Position numbers and translations under genes: made by a program. A DNA stretch of 64,000 bases from CAYRJD01 sp965212125 (lineage in GTDB: Bacteria > Actinomycetota > Acidimicrobiia > Acidimicrobiales > Poriferisodalaceae), in contig OZ243045.1 of the NCBI GenBank assembly GCA_965212125.1, forward strand, positions 496,001 through 560,000. The letters are read 5' to 3'. Within the stretch, counting starts at the first letter, position 1; the number at the start of each line of letters is the position of its first letter. This document shows positions 9,161 through 17,746 of the stretch, one piece after another. The notes below the pieces were generated by a model. It had not been told where the DNA came from and did not search any database. It was given only the letters and a program-made list of their open reading frames with translations.

Positions 9161-9489
9161 ATCAACTTCCCTAAATCAGTTTCCCTTGTGGCAGCAAATG
9201 CCAATCCTCTTTTGCAATAAAATGTGCTAAAACTTGTACGCTCTGGGCGTGCGGTGCAGCCTGGCCTTGCCGCCTTACTTTCACCTGCAGTCACGGGACT
9301 GACGGGTTGTTTGTGGGTGGCGCAAAGTGACCAAAACAAACCAGGGGCTAAGCGCACTGGTTTATTGAGCCAAACTATTATAACACCCGCAAGGCCGGAT
9401 TTGGCGTTAACCGCTTATCTATGGTAGCAACCGAACGCGTCAAATGCAACAGTGCGTCCAAAATTGCCTGTGATAGCTCGCAGCTAGCA
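9161..9489. promoter_or_regulatory. Divergent intergenic region between the sigma gene and nadD
   Basis: This 329-base gap separates two outward-facing genes and must contain both promoters. It is more AT-rich than its surroundings. Visible elements are a 7-bp inverted repeat AAACCAG (9338-9344) / CTGGTTT (9357-9363) with a 12-base loop, and an AT-rich TATTATAAC near 9386 that could be a -10 element. No assignment is certain. The nadD frame is open from GTG/ATG codons upstream (9421), but this part is not conserved-looking. Confidence 0.35.
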
Positions 9490-10188
9490 ATGCAGGAGCA
9501 TTCTTTTGGCATCTTTGGCGGGACGTTTGACCCGCCGCACGTGGGGCATGCTGCGGTGCTGGCCGCGGCGTGGGAGCAGCTTGAGCTAGAGCGCATCTAT
9601 GTGGTGGTGGCAAACGACCCGTGGCAAAAATCCGCAACCGCTGCCATCACGCCAGCCGAGCACAGGCTGGCTATGTGTGAGGCGATGTGGGCTGCCGATT
9701 CTGCGGCGACCGGCTCTAGCGCCCGTGCGGACGGTGAGATAGTAGTCAGCGACATAGTTGTCAGCGATATTGAAATCGCACGTGGCGCGGCCAGCCACAC
9801 GATTGACACCGTGTTGGAGCTGCAGCGGGCTACAGCCAACGCTGGCCAATCTGACTCAGCGCTAGTTGGCAAGCCGGTGTTGCTTGTCGGGTCTGATGTG
9901 TCTGCAACCTTGGATACGTGGCACCGTGCGGATGAGTTGCGTGAGCTTGTGGTCGTTGCGATCGCGCAGCGCGAAGGCACCGCGGCTCCGCCGGGTTGGC
10001 AAACCCGTTCGTTGGCAATGGACTTGTCAGCCACCGTCGGCGACCAACGCATTGCCGACGTGTCTAGCTCAGCGATACGCGCGCAAGTCGCCAACCACCC
10101 GACCGGCTCCATCAGCCATCCGACCGATCTGCTCGCTCCGGCGGTGATTGACTACATCACTGCGCATGGCCTCTACTCTCAACGCTAG
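9490..10188 (+). CDS. nadD: Nicotinate-nucleotide adenylyltransferase
   Basis: NAD synthesis enzyme that adenylates nicotinate mononucleotide. GIFGGTFDPPHVGH (residues about 6-19) is the nucleotidyltransferase HxGH motif region, and VSSSAIR near the C-terminus is the ISSTxIR motif. ATG 9490 places the Rossmann strand at the usual distance; an upstream start at 9421 would add 23 unconserved residues. The middle contains a short repetitive segment (IVVSDIVVSDIEIA). The stop is directly followed by the rsfS start, typical of the conserved nadD-rsfS pair. Confidence 0.95.
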   Translation: MQEHSFGIFGGTFDPPHVGHAAVLAAAWEQLELERIYVVVANDPWQKSATAAITPAEHRLAMCEAMWAADSAATGSSARADGEIVVSDIVVSDIEIARGAASHTIDTVLELQRATANAGQSDSALVGKPVLLVGSDVSATLDTWHRADELRELVVVAIAQREGTAAPPGWQTRSLAMDLSATVGDQRIADVSSSAIRAQVANHPTGSISHPTDLLAPAVIDYITAHGLYSQR

Positions 10189-10632
10189 ATGACAGCTGCC
10201 GAAGGCGATGTTGCCACACACGATGTTGCCGAAGACGTAGCAGTCCCGCCCCTGGTCACGGCAGCCATTGAAGGCGCAGCCGAAATGAACGGGCGTGGCA
10301 TCGTCGCTCTGGCGGTCGGCGAGGTGTTGGCCATAACCGACTGGTTCGTCATTACCAGCGCGCCAAGCGCCCGGCTGGTGCGCCGCATCGCCGATGTGGT
10401 TGAGGAGTTTGTAAAAGCCGCTGGCGGTTCCGGCCCGCTAAGAATCGAAGGGCTTGATCTGGGGCAGTGGGTGCTGATGGATTTCGGCGAGTTCGTGGTG
10501 CACGTCTTTGGCGACCAAACGCGCAGCCACTACGACCTGGAAAGGCTGTGGTCGGACATGCCGCGCTTTGAGTACGCCCCACCAAGTCAGCCGGCTAGCT
10601 CTGCAGGGCCTCCCAAACTCGCTGAGGAGTAA
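10189..10632 (+). CDS. rsfS: Ribosome silencing factor RsfS
   Basis: A 147-residue Iojap/RsfS protein that binds L14 and blocks subunit joining in stationary phase. The diagnostic stretch ITDWFVITSAPSARLVRRIAD, then GLDLGQWVLMDFGEFVVHVF and YDLERLWSD is intact. ATG follows the nadD stop with no gap. Its last 38 bases overlap the 3' end of the convergent CoxL-like gene, so the Ser/Pro-rich C-terminal tail is encoded opposite another coding sequence. Confidence 0.93.
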   Translation: MTAAEGDVATHDVAEDVAVPPLVTAAIEGAAEMNGRGIVALAVGEVLAITDWFVITSAPSARLVRRIADVVEEFVKAAGGSGPLRIEGLDLGQWVLMDFGEFVVHVFGDQTRSHYDLERLWSDMPRFEYAPPSQPASSAGPPKLAEE

Positions 10633-12901
10633 TCGGCATCTCCACATGTCGCACGCCCAGATGAGCCAGCGCATCAACCACTGCGTTTTGAACCGCCGGC
10701 GTCGCTCCGATGGTGGACAGCTCGCCAATCCCTTTAGCCCCTAGCGGGTTGAGAGGCGTTGTGGTTTCCATCGGGATGATCTCAAAGTTCGGCATTTCTG
10801 AAGCAGCCGGAAAGAGGTAGTCGCCCAGCGTGGCGGTGAGCGGGTTGCCGTCAGAGTCGTAAACAAACTCTTCGTACAAAGCCTGCGCTATGCCTTGCGC
10901 CGCCCCGCCGTGCACCTGGCCGGCGACCAGCAGCGGATTGACCATCACTCCGCAATCGTCGCAGGCGATGTGTCGCAGTACCGATATCTCACCGGTTTCG
11001 GTGTCAACCTCAACGACGCAGACATGAGCCCCGAAGGGAAACGTTGACCCTTCCGGTGCGAAGACATGCTCGGCCAGCAGCGTTGCCTGGGAGTTGGCAC
11101 CGTCTGAGCCGGCACTGTTTGAGCCAGCACCGCCTGAGCCAGTGGCAACCTCGGCCGCCACATCTACCCAACTCGCCGTGACCGCCGGCGTGCCAAGCAC
11201 GTGAAAATTGCCGCTATCGACATCAAGCGTTACGTCTTCCTTGGCTGCTTCCAGCAAGCTGGCGGCGCGCTCTTTGGCTTGCTCTATTAGTTCATACGTT
11301 GCTTCGCGCACCGCGCTGCCACCGTTTTGCAGCGACTTCGACCCGCCCGTGCCCCAGCCCTTAGGAACGTCGTCGGTGTCGCCGTGGCGCACCTCAATGC
11401 GGTCCAAGGCAATGCCGGTTAGGTCGCTGGCGATCATCGCAAAGCTGGTGTGATGACCCTGCCCGTGGGCGGAACTGCCAGTGCGCACCAAGGCCGATCC
11501 GTCAGCGAGCAGCTCAATCGAGCCGAACTCTTTGTCGCGCACCGGGTTGGTGATCTCAACAAAAGTTGACAGCCCAACGCCGAGCAGCTTGGTGTCGCCG
11601 CGATCACGCCGCTGCGATTGATCGGTTCGCAATGCGTCGTAGCCGGCCGTATTCAGAGCGTTATCGAGAGCGGTGTCGTAGTCGCCGGAGTCGTAGGTGG
11701 TGCCATTGGCGGTCGTAAACGGAAATGCGTCAGCGGCAATGAAGTTGCGTCGCCTGATTTCGCTCGGATCCATCCCGATCTCGGCGGCAAACACATCGAT
11801 GGTTCGCTCAATGGCGGCGGCAGCCTCGGGCCGACCCGCTCCGCGATACGCCGTCAGCGGGCAAGTGTTCGTCACCACCGATTTGCTTTCAAAGGTGACC
11901 GACGCAATGTCGTATACCCCGCTGGCCATGGTGAGGGTCATCCGCGGCAGCACTGCACCAATTTCGGGATAAGCGCCGCCGTCTTGGACTACCTGCAGGT
12001 GATAAGCGGTGATGTTGCCGTCTTTGTCGCCGCCCATCTTTGCGTACTGAATCTGACCGCGGCCGTGACCCAGATCAAGCATCGACTCCGTGCGGGTTTC
12101 TTGCCACGCAGCGGGCCGATCCAGCGCTCGGGCAGCCCAGCAGCACAACACCTCTGGTGGATAGAGACCGCTCTTGGCGCCAAATCCGCCACCCACATCG
12201 GGTGCAATCACTCGCACCTGATCTCGCTCTAAGCCAAAAGCCCCCGCTAATCCGTCGCGGGTGCCGTGGGCGTTCTGCGTGGATGACCACTTCGTGAGGC
12301 GACCGTCTTTCCACACGGCTAGCGCGCCACGCGACTCCATCGGGCAGGGTGCGACCTTGTTGTTGATGATGCGCTGGGTAACCACCACTTCGCAGTTGGC
12401 AAACGGGTCGCCCTCGCCCTCTTTGTTGTTGGGAAAACCGCCGGCCACGTTCGTGTCGGCGTCCTCAAATAGCAGCGGCGAACCTTCGGCTAGCGCAGCC
12501 TCGGTGTCGATAACTGCGTCCAGCGGTTCGTAATCAACCTCCACCAACTCCGTAGCGTCCGCGCCCTGAGCTTGGGTCTCCGCCGCGATGACCGCCACTA
12601 TTTCGCCGACGTAGCGCACCTTGTCAGAAGCAACGCGCGGGCGCGCCATCTTGTCGTTGAACAGCGGCATAGGTGCCGCGGGCGCAAGGTCGATGTCTTT
12701 GGCGGTCCAAACCGCAACCACGCCAGGCGCTGCGCTGGCCGCGGCGGTGTCTATGGCTTTGATGCGGGCGTGCGCCATCGGGCTGCGCACGTAAGAGATG
12801 TGGACCATGTTGTCCAGCAGATGGTCTTGTACGTACTTGCCGCCGACGGTTAGAAACAGCGGGTCTTCAGTGCGTAGAACGTTGGTTCCAAGGATGCTCA
12901 T
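10595..12901 (-). CDS. Xanthine dehydrogenase family molybdopterin-binding subunit, form II CoxL-like
   Basis: A 768-residue molybdenum hydroxylase large subunit. It has the N-terminal a/b hammerhead domain (LRTEDPLFLTVGGKYVQDH, YVRSPMAHARI) and two Mo-cofactor domains with DVGGGFGAKSGLYPPEV, TAYRGAGRPEA, and C-terminal GAKGIGELSTIGATPAVQNAV. The active loop AYRGAGR marks form II, not the AYxCSFR of true aerobic CO dehydrogenase, so the substrate is unknown. No medium (FAD) or small (2Fe-2S) subunit gene is adjacent; it is an orphan here. ATG 12901 is preceded by AAGGGG. The 3' end overlaps rsfS by 38 bases. Confidence 0.9.
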   Translation of the reverse strand: MSILGTNVLRTEDPLFLTVGGKYVQDHLLDNMVHISYVRSPMAHARIKAIDTAAASAAPGVVAVWTAKDIDLAPAAPMPLFNDKMARPRVASDKVRYVGEIVAVIAAETQAQGADATELVEVDYEPLDAVIDTEAALAEGSPLLFEDADTNVAGGFPNNKEGEGDPFANCEVVVTQRIINNKVAPCPMESRGALAVWKDGRLTKWSSTQNAHGTRDGLAGAFGLERDQVRVIAPDVGGGFGAKSGLYPPEVLCCWAARALDRPAAWQETRTESMLDLGHGRGQIQYAKMGGDKDGNITAYHLQVVQDGGAYPEIGAVLPRMTLTMASGVYDIASVTFESKSVVTNTCPLTAYRGAGRPEAAAAIERTIDVFAAEIGMDPSEIRRRNFIAADAFPFTTANGTTYDSGDYDTALDNALNTAGYDALRTDQSQRRDRGDTKLLGVGLSTFVEITNPVRDKEFGSIELLADGSALVRTGSSAHGQGHHTSFAMIASDLTGIALDRIEVRHGDTDDVPKGWGTGGSKSLQNGGSAVREATYELIEQAKERAASLLEAAKEDVTLDVDSGNFHVLGTPAVTASWVDVAAEVATGSGGAGSNSAGSDGANSQATLLAEHVFAPEGSTFPFGAHVCVVEVDTETGEISVLRHIACDDCGVMVNPLLVAGQVHGGAAQGIAQALYEEFVYDSDGNPLTATLGDYLFPAASEMPNFEIIPMETTTPLNPLGAKGIGELSTIGATPAVQNAVVDALAHLGVRHVEMPITPQRVWEALQS

Positions 12902-12960
12902 AAGGCCCCTTGTCTAGCGGGCTTGCCGGGCGGTGCGGTGCCTTTAACTCAGCTAGCTCC

Positions 12961-13014
12961 TAGCTGGCTACGACCTTCTAGCTGACCGCGACTTCCTAGC
13001 TGACCACGACCGCG
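12961..13014. repeat. Three 18-nt tandem units at the end of the DUF3048 gene
   Basis: Units at 12961-12978, 12979-12996 and 12997-13014 all begin TAGCTG and continue with GCTACGACC, ACCGCGACT and ACCACGACC. The last unit covers the final codons and stop of the minus-strand lipoprotein gene; the others lie beyond it. A shorter partial copy (CTAGCTCC) is at 12953-12960. Confidence 0.75.
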
Positions 13015-14084
13015 GAGTCAAGCTGAGCCAGAGCCACCCAGGTTGTGCCCGGCGCTAGCTCCACCGGCGCGCCGCTGACGTAGGTGAACTGCGTTATTGA
13101 TGTGCTTGAAGCGCGCTGCCAGGTTGCGTTGGCGACGCGCCCGCCACTGAAAATAAGCGCCTCGCCCCTGCCAACCAGGCGCGGCTCGGGAGTGATTCGG
13201 GAAGCCTCGCTTTGCCCGTAGGTGGTGAGTTGCACGATCACGTTGGTCGGGGCGATGCGTGCGCCGGATGCATCCAGGTGCGGCTGGTTGCCTTGGGTGC
13301 GCTCGTAGCCACCCACGGCCGGGTTCCAGCGGTACTTGACTTTGGTTGCTCCGAAGTCAATATCAACTCCGCCCGCGGAAAGAGAGTTAGCCAGCGACTC
13401 ATCGCCTGAGCGGTAGTTGAACAGCGCGGGGGGAGTGCCGCCATCGCCCGGGCGAGCGGCATAGACAAGCTCGGTTGATGTCACCAGGTTGTGCGGCGAG
13501 CGTTTTTCATCGGTGCGCGAGAACACCACTCTGCCGATTTTGGCATCGCTTACCTCAATGGCGTCTTCTCTGTTAAGCAGCTGCACCACGGTTTCGTTGC
13601 CGCCGGAGTAGACAAAGATCGGCTTGTTCATGTTGCGCAGCAGGTCAAAGTCGCCCGTACGTGCCGAGCGAATCGGGCCAATCCGCTCCACGTCTTGACT
13701 GTGAAACATGGCGGCAAATCGTGTGATGGAGCCCTCGACCAACTCTTCAAATACAACGTCGGCCTGACGCAGCCCCCACTGCGGCACTGCGTTTATGTGA
13801 TTGTCAATCTTGGCGACTATCACCGGGCGTGTGATTGACGCACCCGTCGGCGTCGGCTGACCAGTTAGCTGAGCAACGACCGGCGGCAACGTTGTTGTGG
13901 TCGTCGTAGTCGTGGTCGTAGTGGTTGTTGTAGTGGTCGCGGCGGGCGGCAACGTTGTGGCAGTCGTGGCATTGGCGACGGGAGAAACCGAGGTAACTCC
14001 GCCGCTGCAAGCCGCCAGCACCGCAACTCCCAGCCCAAGTAGCAGAGCCCCAAACATCCAGGACGATTGCTTGTTGGCGCGCAT
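12996..14084 (-). CDS. DUF3048 (YerB-like) lipoprotein
   Basis: A 363-residue secreted lipoprotein. Residues 1-30 are a lipoprotein signal peptide with a hydrophobic core and lipobox LAAC near residue 27. A linker with an uninterrupted run of about 16 threonines follows, then the DUF3048 domain (RPVIVAKIDNHINAVPQWGLRQADVVFEELVEG, RFAAMFHSQDVERIGPIRSARTGD, FVYSGG). The family is widespread in Gram-positives with unknown function. I chose ATG 14084, which opens the signal peptide; an earlier in-frame start would bury it. Anchoring to the outer leaflet of the membrane is expected. Confidence 0.85.
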   Translation of the reverse strand: MRANKQSSWMFGALLLGLGVAVLAACSGGVTSVSPVANATTATTLPPAATTTTTTTTTTTTTTTTLPPVVAQLTGQPTPTGASITRPVIVAKIDNHINAVPQWGLRQADVVFEELVEGSITRFAAMFHSQDVERIGPIRSARTGDFDLLRNMNKPIFVYSGGNETVVQLLNREDAIEVSDAKIGRVVFSRTDEKRSPHNLVTSTELVYAARPGDGGTPPALFNYRSGDESLANSLSAGGVDIDFGATKVKYRWNPAVGGYERTQGNQPHLDASGARIAPTNVIVQLTTYGQSEASRITPEPRLVGRGEALIFSGGRVANATWQRASSTSITQFTYVSGAPVELAPGTTWVALAQLDSAVVVS

Positions 14085-14156
14085 CGCGTTAGAGAGTACG
14101 CAAGGCGGCCAAGTGTTTAGTGGCACCGATTTAGCGGCATCGGCTGATATCGGCTC

Positions 14157-14200
14157 AGCGGCACCCGCTAAAAGACTTAGCGGCACCCGCTAAAAGACTT
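14157..14200. repeat. Perfect 22-bp tandem repeat at the end of the alpha/beta hydrolase gene
   Basis: Two identical 22-bp units, 14157-14178 and 14179-14200, each containing GGCACCCGCTAAAAGACTT. The second unit includes the stop codon (14190-14192, minus strand) and last codons of the hydrolase; the first is a copy beyond the stop. More degenerate relatives (TTAGTGGCACCG, TTAGCGGCATCG) continue to about 14118. Confidence 0.85.
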
Positions 14201-14906
14201 CTAGGTGATCCATCACTGCGTCGATTAGGCCGAAGTTTTTGGGCGTGGCGAAGTGATCGCAGCCCGCCAGTTCGGTGTAGGTCGCGTTGGGCAGAGCCTC
14301 TAACAGCGGATCGGCCGGCCCGGCGAAGTCCTCGGTGCCAAGCACCACCCGCACAGGATGAGTAATCAGCGCAAGCTGTTCTTTTTCCAGCGGATAATGC
14401 TTGCGGCTCATAAAGGCCGCTAGCGCCTGTCCGTCCTGACCCGGCTCGGCGGCATAGCGGGCGAACGTCTGCGCGTGAACGTCATCGTCGTCGGCCTCCC
14501 CGGTAACTCCGCGCTTAATCCGTTCGGCCGATTCGGCGTCATGTTCAAACAGGTTGCGCCCCACCCCAGCGACCACCAGCCGTCCAAAAAGCTCAGGCGC
14601 AATCGCCGCCATGCACATCAGCGTGCGAGCGCCCATGGAAAAACCCACGCCGTCCACCTGCGCGCCGGCCGGGGCTTCGTCTTTTAGTCGCTGCACCAGG
14701 TTTTGTTCCAGGTCGGCATAGCTGGCGGGGTCGTGATGCTTTTCGGCTTGGCCGTGTCCCGGCAGATCCCAGGCGATCACGTCGCGCCCGGCGTCGCTAA
14801 GCAAATCCATAATCCCGGTTGGCTGCCAGGTTGATTCCACCGACCCGGTGAAACCATGCAGCAGCAGCACGGGATTGGCTGCGCCGCTAGCCGTATCGCT
14901 ATTCAC
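14190..14906 (-). CDS. Alpha/beta hydrolase
   Basis: A 238-residue alpha/beta hydrolase. It has the oxyanion HGFTGSVESTW motif near residue 17, the nucleophile elbow GFSMGA near residue 89, the acid Asp likely in LGTEDFAGPAD and the His in GCDHFATP. Overall the protein resembles the MenH-like/esterase group, but no menaquinone genes are nearby, so the substrate is undetermined. It is divergent from the AtuA-like gene, with a gap of about 55 bases. Confidence 0.8.
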   Translation of the reverse strand: MNSDTASGAANPVLLLHGFTGSVESTWQPTGIMDLLSDAGRDVIAWDLPGHGQAEKHHDPASYADLEQNLVQRLKDEAPAGAQVDGVGFSMGARTLMCMAAIAPELFGRLVVAGVGRNLFEHDAESAERIKRGVTGEADDDDVHAQTFARYAAEPGQDGQALAAFMSRKHYPLEKEQLALITHPVRVVLGTEDFAGPADPLLEALPNATYTELAGCDHFATPKNFGLIDAVMDHLEVF

Positions 14907-14961
14907 GGCGCCAGTCTTACACGCTGAACTGACGGCGGCTGCGTTGGACTACCTTGCGACC

Positions 14962-16761
14962 ATGCCTGACACAGCAGCAAATACAACGGCAGACACAGCA
15001 GCCATCCGCATTGCCAACTGCAGTGGGTTTTTCGGCGATCGCCTGAGCGCGGCGAAAGAGATGGTTGAGGGCGGGCCGATTGACGCCCTAACCGGCGACT
15101 GGCTGGCCGAGCTAACGATGCTGATTTTGTCCCGCATCCAAGCCAAGCATCCGGGCGGAGGTTTCGCCCGCACTTTCGTGACGCAGATGGAGCAGGTAAT
15201 GGGCACCTGCCTGGACCGCGGAATAAAGGTGATCACAAATGCCGGGGGACTAAACCCCAGCGGCTGCGCCGACGCGGTGAGCGAGGTCGCCGATCGCTTG
15301 GGTCTCAGCCCCAAGGTCGCCTACGTCGACGGCGACGACCTTTCGCAAAGACTGCCCGAGCTGATCGCAGCCGGCAATGACTTCGCCCACCTAGACACGG
15401 GCGAGCCGCTTGGCGACATCGCCGAGCGAATCGTTACCGCTAACGCTTACATCGGTTGCTGGGGAATAGTGGACGCGCTTAACAGCGGCGCTGACATCGT
15501 CGTTACCGGGCGTGCAACCGACGCTGCGGTGGTTGCCGGGCCGGCGGCATGGCATCACGGCTGGCAGCGCGACAGCTGGGACGAGTTGGCGGGAGCGATA
15601 GTGGCTGGTCACGTCATTGAGTGCGGCGGGCAGGCCACCGGCGGCAACTACAGCTTTTTCACAGAGATCGAAAACATGACCTATCCGGGCTTCCCCTGGG
15701 CTGAGGTGTCGGCCGATGGTTCTTGCGTTATTGGCAAGCATGACGACACCGACGGCGAGGTGTCGATCGGCACTGTTACCTCGCAGCTTTTGTATGAGAT
15801 ACAAAGCGAGCGCTACGCCAACCCCGATGTGATCTGCCGGTTTGACACGATCGAGCTGGAAGAGGTATTACGCGGCCGAGTGCGCATCAGTGGCACCCGC
15901 GGCGAACCCGCTCCGCCGCAGCTGAAGGTGTCGATGAACTACCACGGCGGATTCCGCAATCAGATCGCAATCGGGCTTACTGGCTTAGACATAGAAGCCA
16001 AAGCGGAGCTAATCAAACAACAGTTTTGGCACGCCTGTCCGCTGGCGCCGGAAGATTTTGACACGGTGGTTACGCGCCTTTCACGCACCGACAAGATTGA
16101 CCCGGCAACCAACGAAGAGGCGGTGGCGGTGTTGAAGATCACCGTCAAAGACCGGGATGAGAAAAAGGTCGGCCGGGCATTTTCTAATGCGGGCACAGAA
16201 ATAGGGCTCTGCTCTATTCCGGGGTTGTTCGGCACCGGCGGTGGTCCCGGGCCGGGTCAGCCATTTGGCGTGTATTGGCCGGCTCTGATTGATTCAGACC
16301 TGGCGCCGATGCGCGTGGTGGTGGACGGGAAGGCGACCGTGGTTGACAACACCGGCCCAACGGCTGCTGCCGATATGCCTGTTATTACACCTGCGCCGGT
16401 GCAGCTGCCCGATGTTCCCACCGGACCCACCAAGCCGGTGCCGCTGGGAGTTTTGTTTGGAACTAGGTCGGGCGACAAAGGTCCCAATGCGAATCTTGGA
16501 ATCTTCGCCCGCACCCCGGCCGCGTTTGCTTGGCTGGCTGATTTTCTGACCGTGCAAAAACTGAACGAACTGATGCCCGAAGCCGCCGAGCGTCAGGTGG
16601 ATCGCTATGACCTGCCGAATCTGTTGAGCCTGAACTTCATCTTCCACGGTCTGCTGGAAGAAGGCGTGGCTGCGTCAACCCGGCAAGACCCGCAGGCCAA
16701 AGCGCTGGGGGAGTACCTGCGCGCCAAGGTGGTGGAGATACCTGCGGTGCTCCTGGACTAG
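14962..16761 (+). CDS. AtuA-like acyclic terpene utilisation family protein (DUF1446)
   Basis: A protein of about 599 residues. The N-terminal DUF1446/AtuA domain starts with IRIANCSGFFGDRLSAA and contains VITNAGGLNPSGCADAV and GWGIVDAL-type segments (CWGIVDALNSGADIVVTGRATDA). A C-terminal AtuA-like domain holds LGVLFGTRSGDKGPNANLGIFAR. AtuA is required for citronellol/geraniol catabolism in pseudomonads; other family members have unknown substrates, so the exact role is unclear. ATG 14962 starts at the conserved domain; an open frame back to 14848 overlaps the divergent hydrolase gene. Confidence 0.85.
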   Translation: MPDTAANTTADTAAIRIANCSGFFGDRLSAAKEMVEGGPIDALTGDWLAELTMLILSRIQAKHPGGGFARTFVTQMEQVMGTCLDRGIKVITNAGGLNPSGCADAVSEVADRLGLSPKVAYVDGDDLSQRLPELIAAGNDFAHLDTGEPLGDIAERIVTANAYIGCWGIVDALNSGADIVVTGRATDAAVVAGPAAWHHGWQRDSWDELAGAIVAGHVIECGGQATGGNYSFFTEIENMTYPGFPWAEVSADGSCVIGKHDDTDGEVSIGTVTSQLLYEIQSERYANPDVICRFDTIELEEVLRGRVRISGTRGEPAPPQLKVSMNYHGGFRNQIAIGLTGLDIEAKAELIKQQFWHACPLAPEDFDTVVTRLSRTDKIDPATNEEAVAVLKITVKDRDEKKVGRAFSNAGTEIGLCSIPGLFGTGGGPGPGQPFGVYWPALIDSDLAPMRVVVDGKATVVDNTGPTAAADMPVITPAPVQLPDVPTGPTKPVPLGVLFGTRSGDKGPNANLGIFARTPAAFAWLADFLTVQKLNELMPEAAERQVDRYDLPNLLSLNFIFHGLLEEGVAASTRQDPQAKALGEYLRAKVVEIPAVLLD

Positions 16762-16773
16762 AGCACGCGGCCG

Positions 16774-16809
16774 CTAGAGCAGTGCCATTAGAGCAGCCCG
16801 TTAGAGCAG
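16774..16809. repeat. TAGAGCAG repeats between convergent genes
   Basis: CTAGAGCAG (16774), TTAGAGCAG (16788) and TTAGAGCAG (16801) recur at 14- and 13-base intervals, after ACTAGAGCA at the AtuA stop (16758). The last copy holds the stop codon of the minus-strand FAH gene. This is another gene-end duplication. Confidence 0.6.
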
Positions 16810-17682
16810 CTGGGTGTCCGGCTCCGCAATCACGGGGTTGGCTAGCGTGCCGATTCCTTCGATCGTGATCGCAACTTCATCGCCCGGCGACAGCAGCTTC
16901 GGCGGATCAAAAAACACCCCCACACCCGCGGGCGTGCCAGTCGAAATAATCGTGCCAGGCTCCAGCGTTAGCGCAGTGGTGATGTGCTCCACCAGCTTGT
17001 AGCAGTCAAAAATCAAGTCGTCGGTGTTGGCGTCTTGGCGCACCTCGCCGTTGACGGTCGTAGTTAGCTGCAGCGAATGCGGGTCAAGCTCCGCGCTGGG
17101 CACCAGCACCGGGCCGCAGGGCCCATGCGTGTCCCAAGACTTCCCCATAATCATGGTCGGGCTAGCCATCTGCCAATCTCGCACGCTGACGTCATTCATG
17201 ATCGTGTAGCCCGCAATAACCGAAGCGGCCTTGTCGGCTGGCACATGACGGCAACGCCGCCCGATCACCATTGCCAGCTCACCCTCGTAATCCACCATGT
17301 CTGGCGCGGCGGCGGGAATGTGGATCGGCGCGGCCGGGTTGGTGATGCAGTTGTGATGCTTCGTGAAAATGACCGGCACGGTCGGGGCGTCACGACCACC
17401 CTCGGCGGCGTGCGCGGCGTAGTTGAGCCCCACCGCATAGATGGCAGGCGGAGCGCCGACGGGCGACAAAACCGTCGCCTGGCTAAACGGAGTTTCCCCG
17501 CCGGTGGCGAGAGCCTGTATGTGCTCCATCGCGGCGGCCAGATCCCGGTCGCCTAGTTCGGCTAGCAGCGGCGGCAGGTCGCGATGCTCAGTGGCCAGAT
17601 CCGTAAGCGTGTCGCCGTCTGAGTCATTACGCAATATCGCCAGACGGCCAGCCCCGTCACGCAAATGGCGCACAATCTTCAT
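16801..17682 (-). CDS. Fumarylacetoacetate hydrolase family protein
   Basis: A 293-residue FAH-fold enzyme acting on 2-oxo or 1,3-diketo acids. The metal-binding residues are seen in DYEGELAMVIGRRC (Glu-x-Glu) and MNDVSVRDWQ (Asp). The substrate region has GKSWDTHGPCGPVLVPSAEL, and the C-terminus GTIISTGTPAGVGVFFDPPKLLSPGD is typical. Likely a 2-keto-4-pentenoate or acylpyruvate hydrolase relative in aromatic or ring catabolism; the substrate is unassigned. It converges on the AtuA-like gene. Confidence 0.88.
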   Translation of the reverse strand: MKIVRHLRDGAGRLAILRNDSDGDTLTDLATEHRDLPPLLAELGDRDLAAAMEHIQALATGGETPFSQATVLSPVGAPPAIYAVGLNYAAHAAEGGRDAPTVPVIFTKHHNCITNPAAPIHIPAAAPDMVDYEGELAMVIGRRCRHVPADKAASVIAGYTIMNDVSVRDWQMASPTMIMGKSWDTHGPCGPVLVPSAELDPHSLQLTTTVNGEVRQDANTDDLIFDCYKLVEHITTALTLEPGTIISTGTPAGVGVFFDPPKLLSPGDEVAITIEGIGTLANPVIAEPDTQLL

Positions 17683-17746
17683 TGCCTGAACCTACTCCCG
17701 CATTCGCTATTGCGCTATTGCGAATTCAGTGGCACCCTGAGATCCC

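Noticed and set aside
10595..12901. Aerobic carbon monoxide dehydrogenase large subunit (CoxL form I).
   Set aside because: The active-site loop is AYRGAGR and not AYxCSFR, and the other two subunits are missing nearby, so CO oxidation is not supported.
13897..14193. A plus-strand frame with a run of 13 valines.
   Set aside because: It is the complement of the Thr-rich linker of the DUF3048 lipoprotein; GTN/GTC runs keep the frame open.
14848..14961. N-terminal extension of the AtuA-like protein with a signal-peptide-like stretch.
   Set aside because: It overlaps the start of the divergent hydrolase gene, and the family begins at IRIANCSGFFGD; the hydrophobic look is a reading-frame accident.
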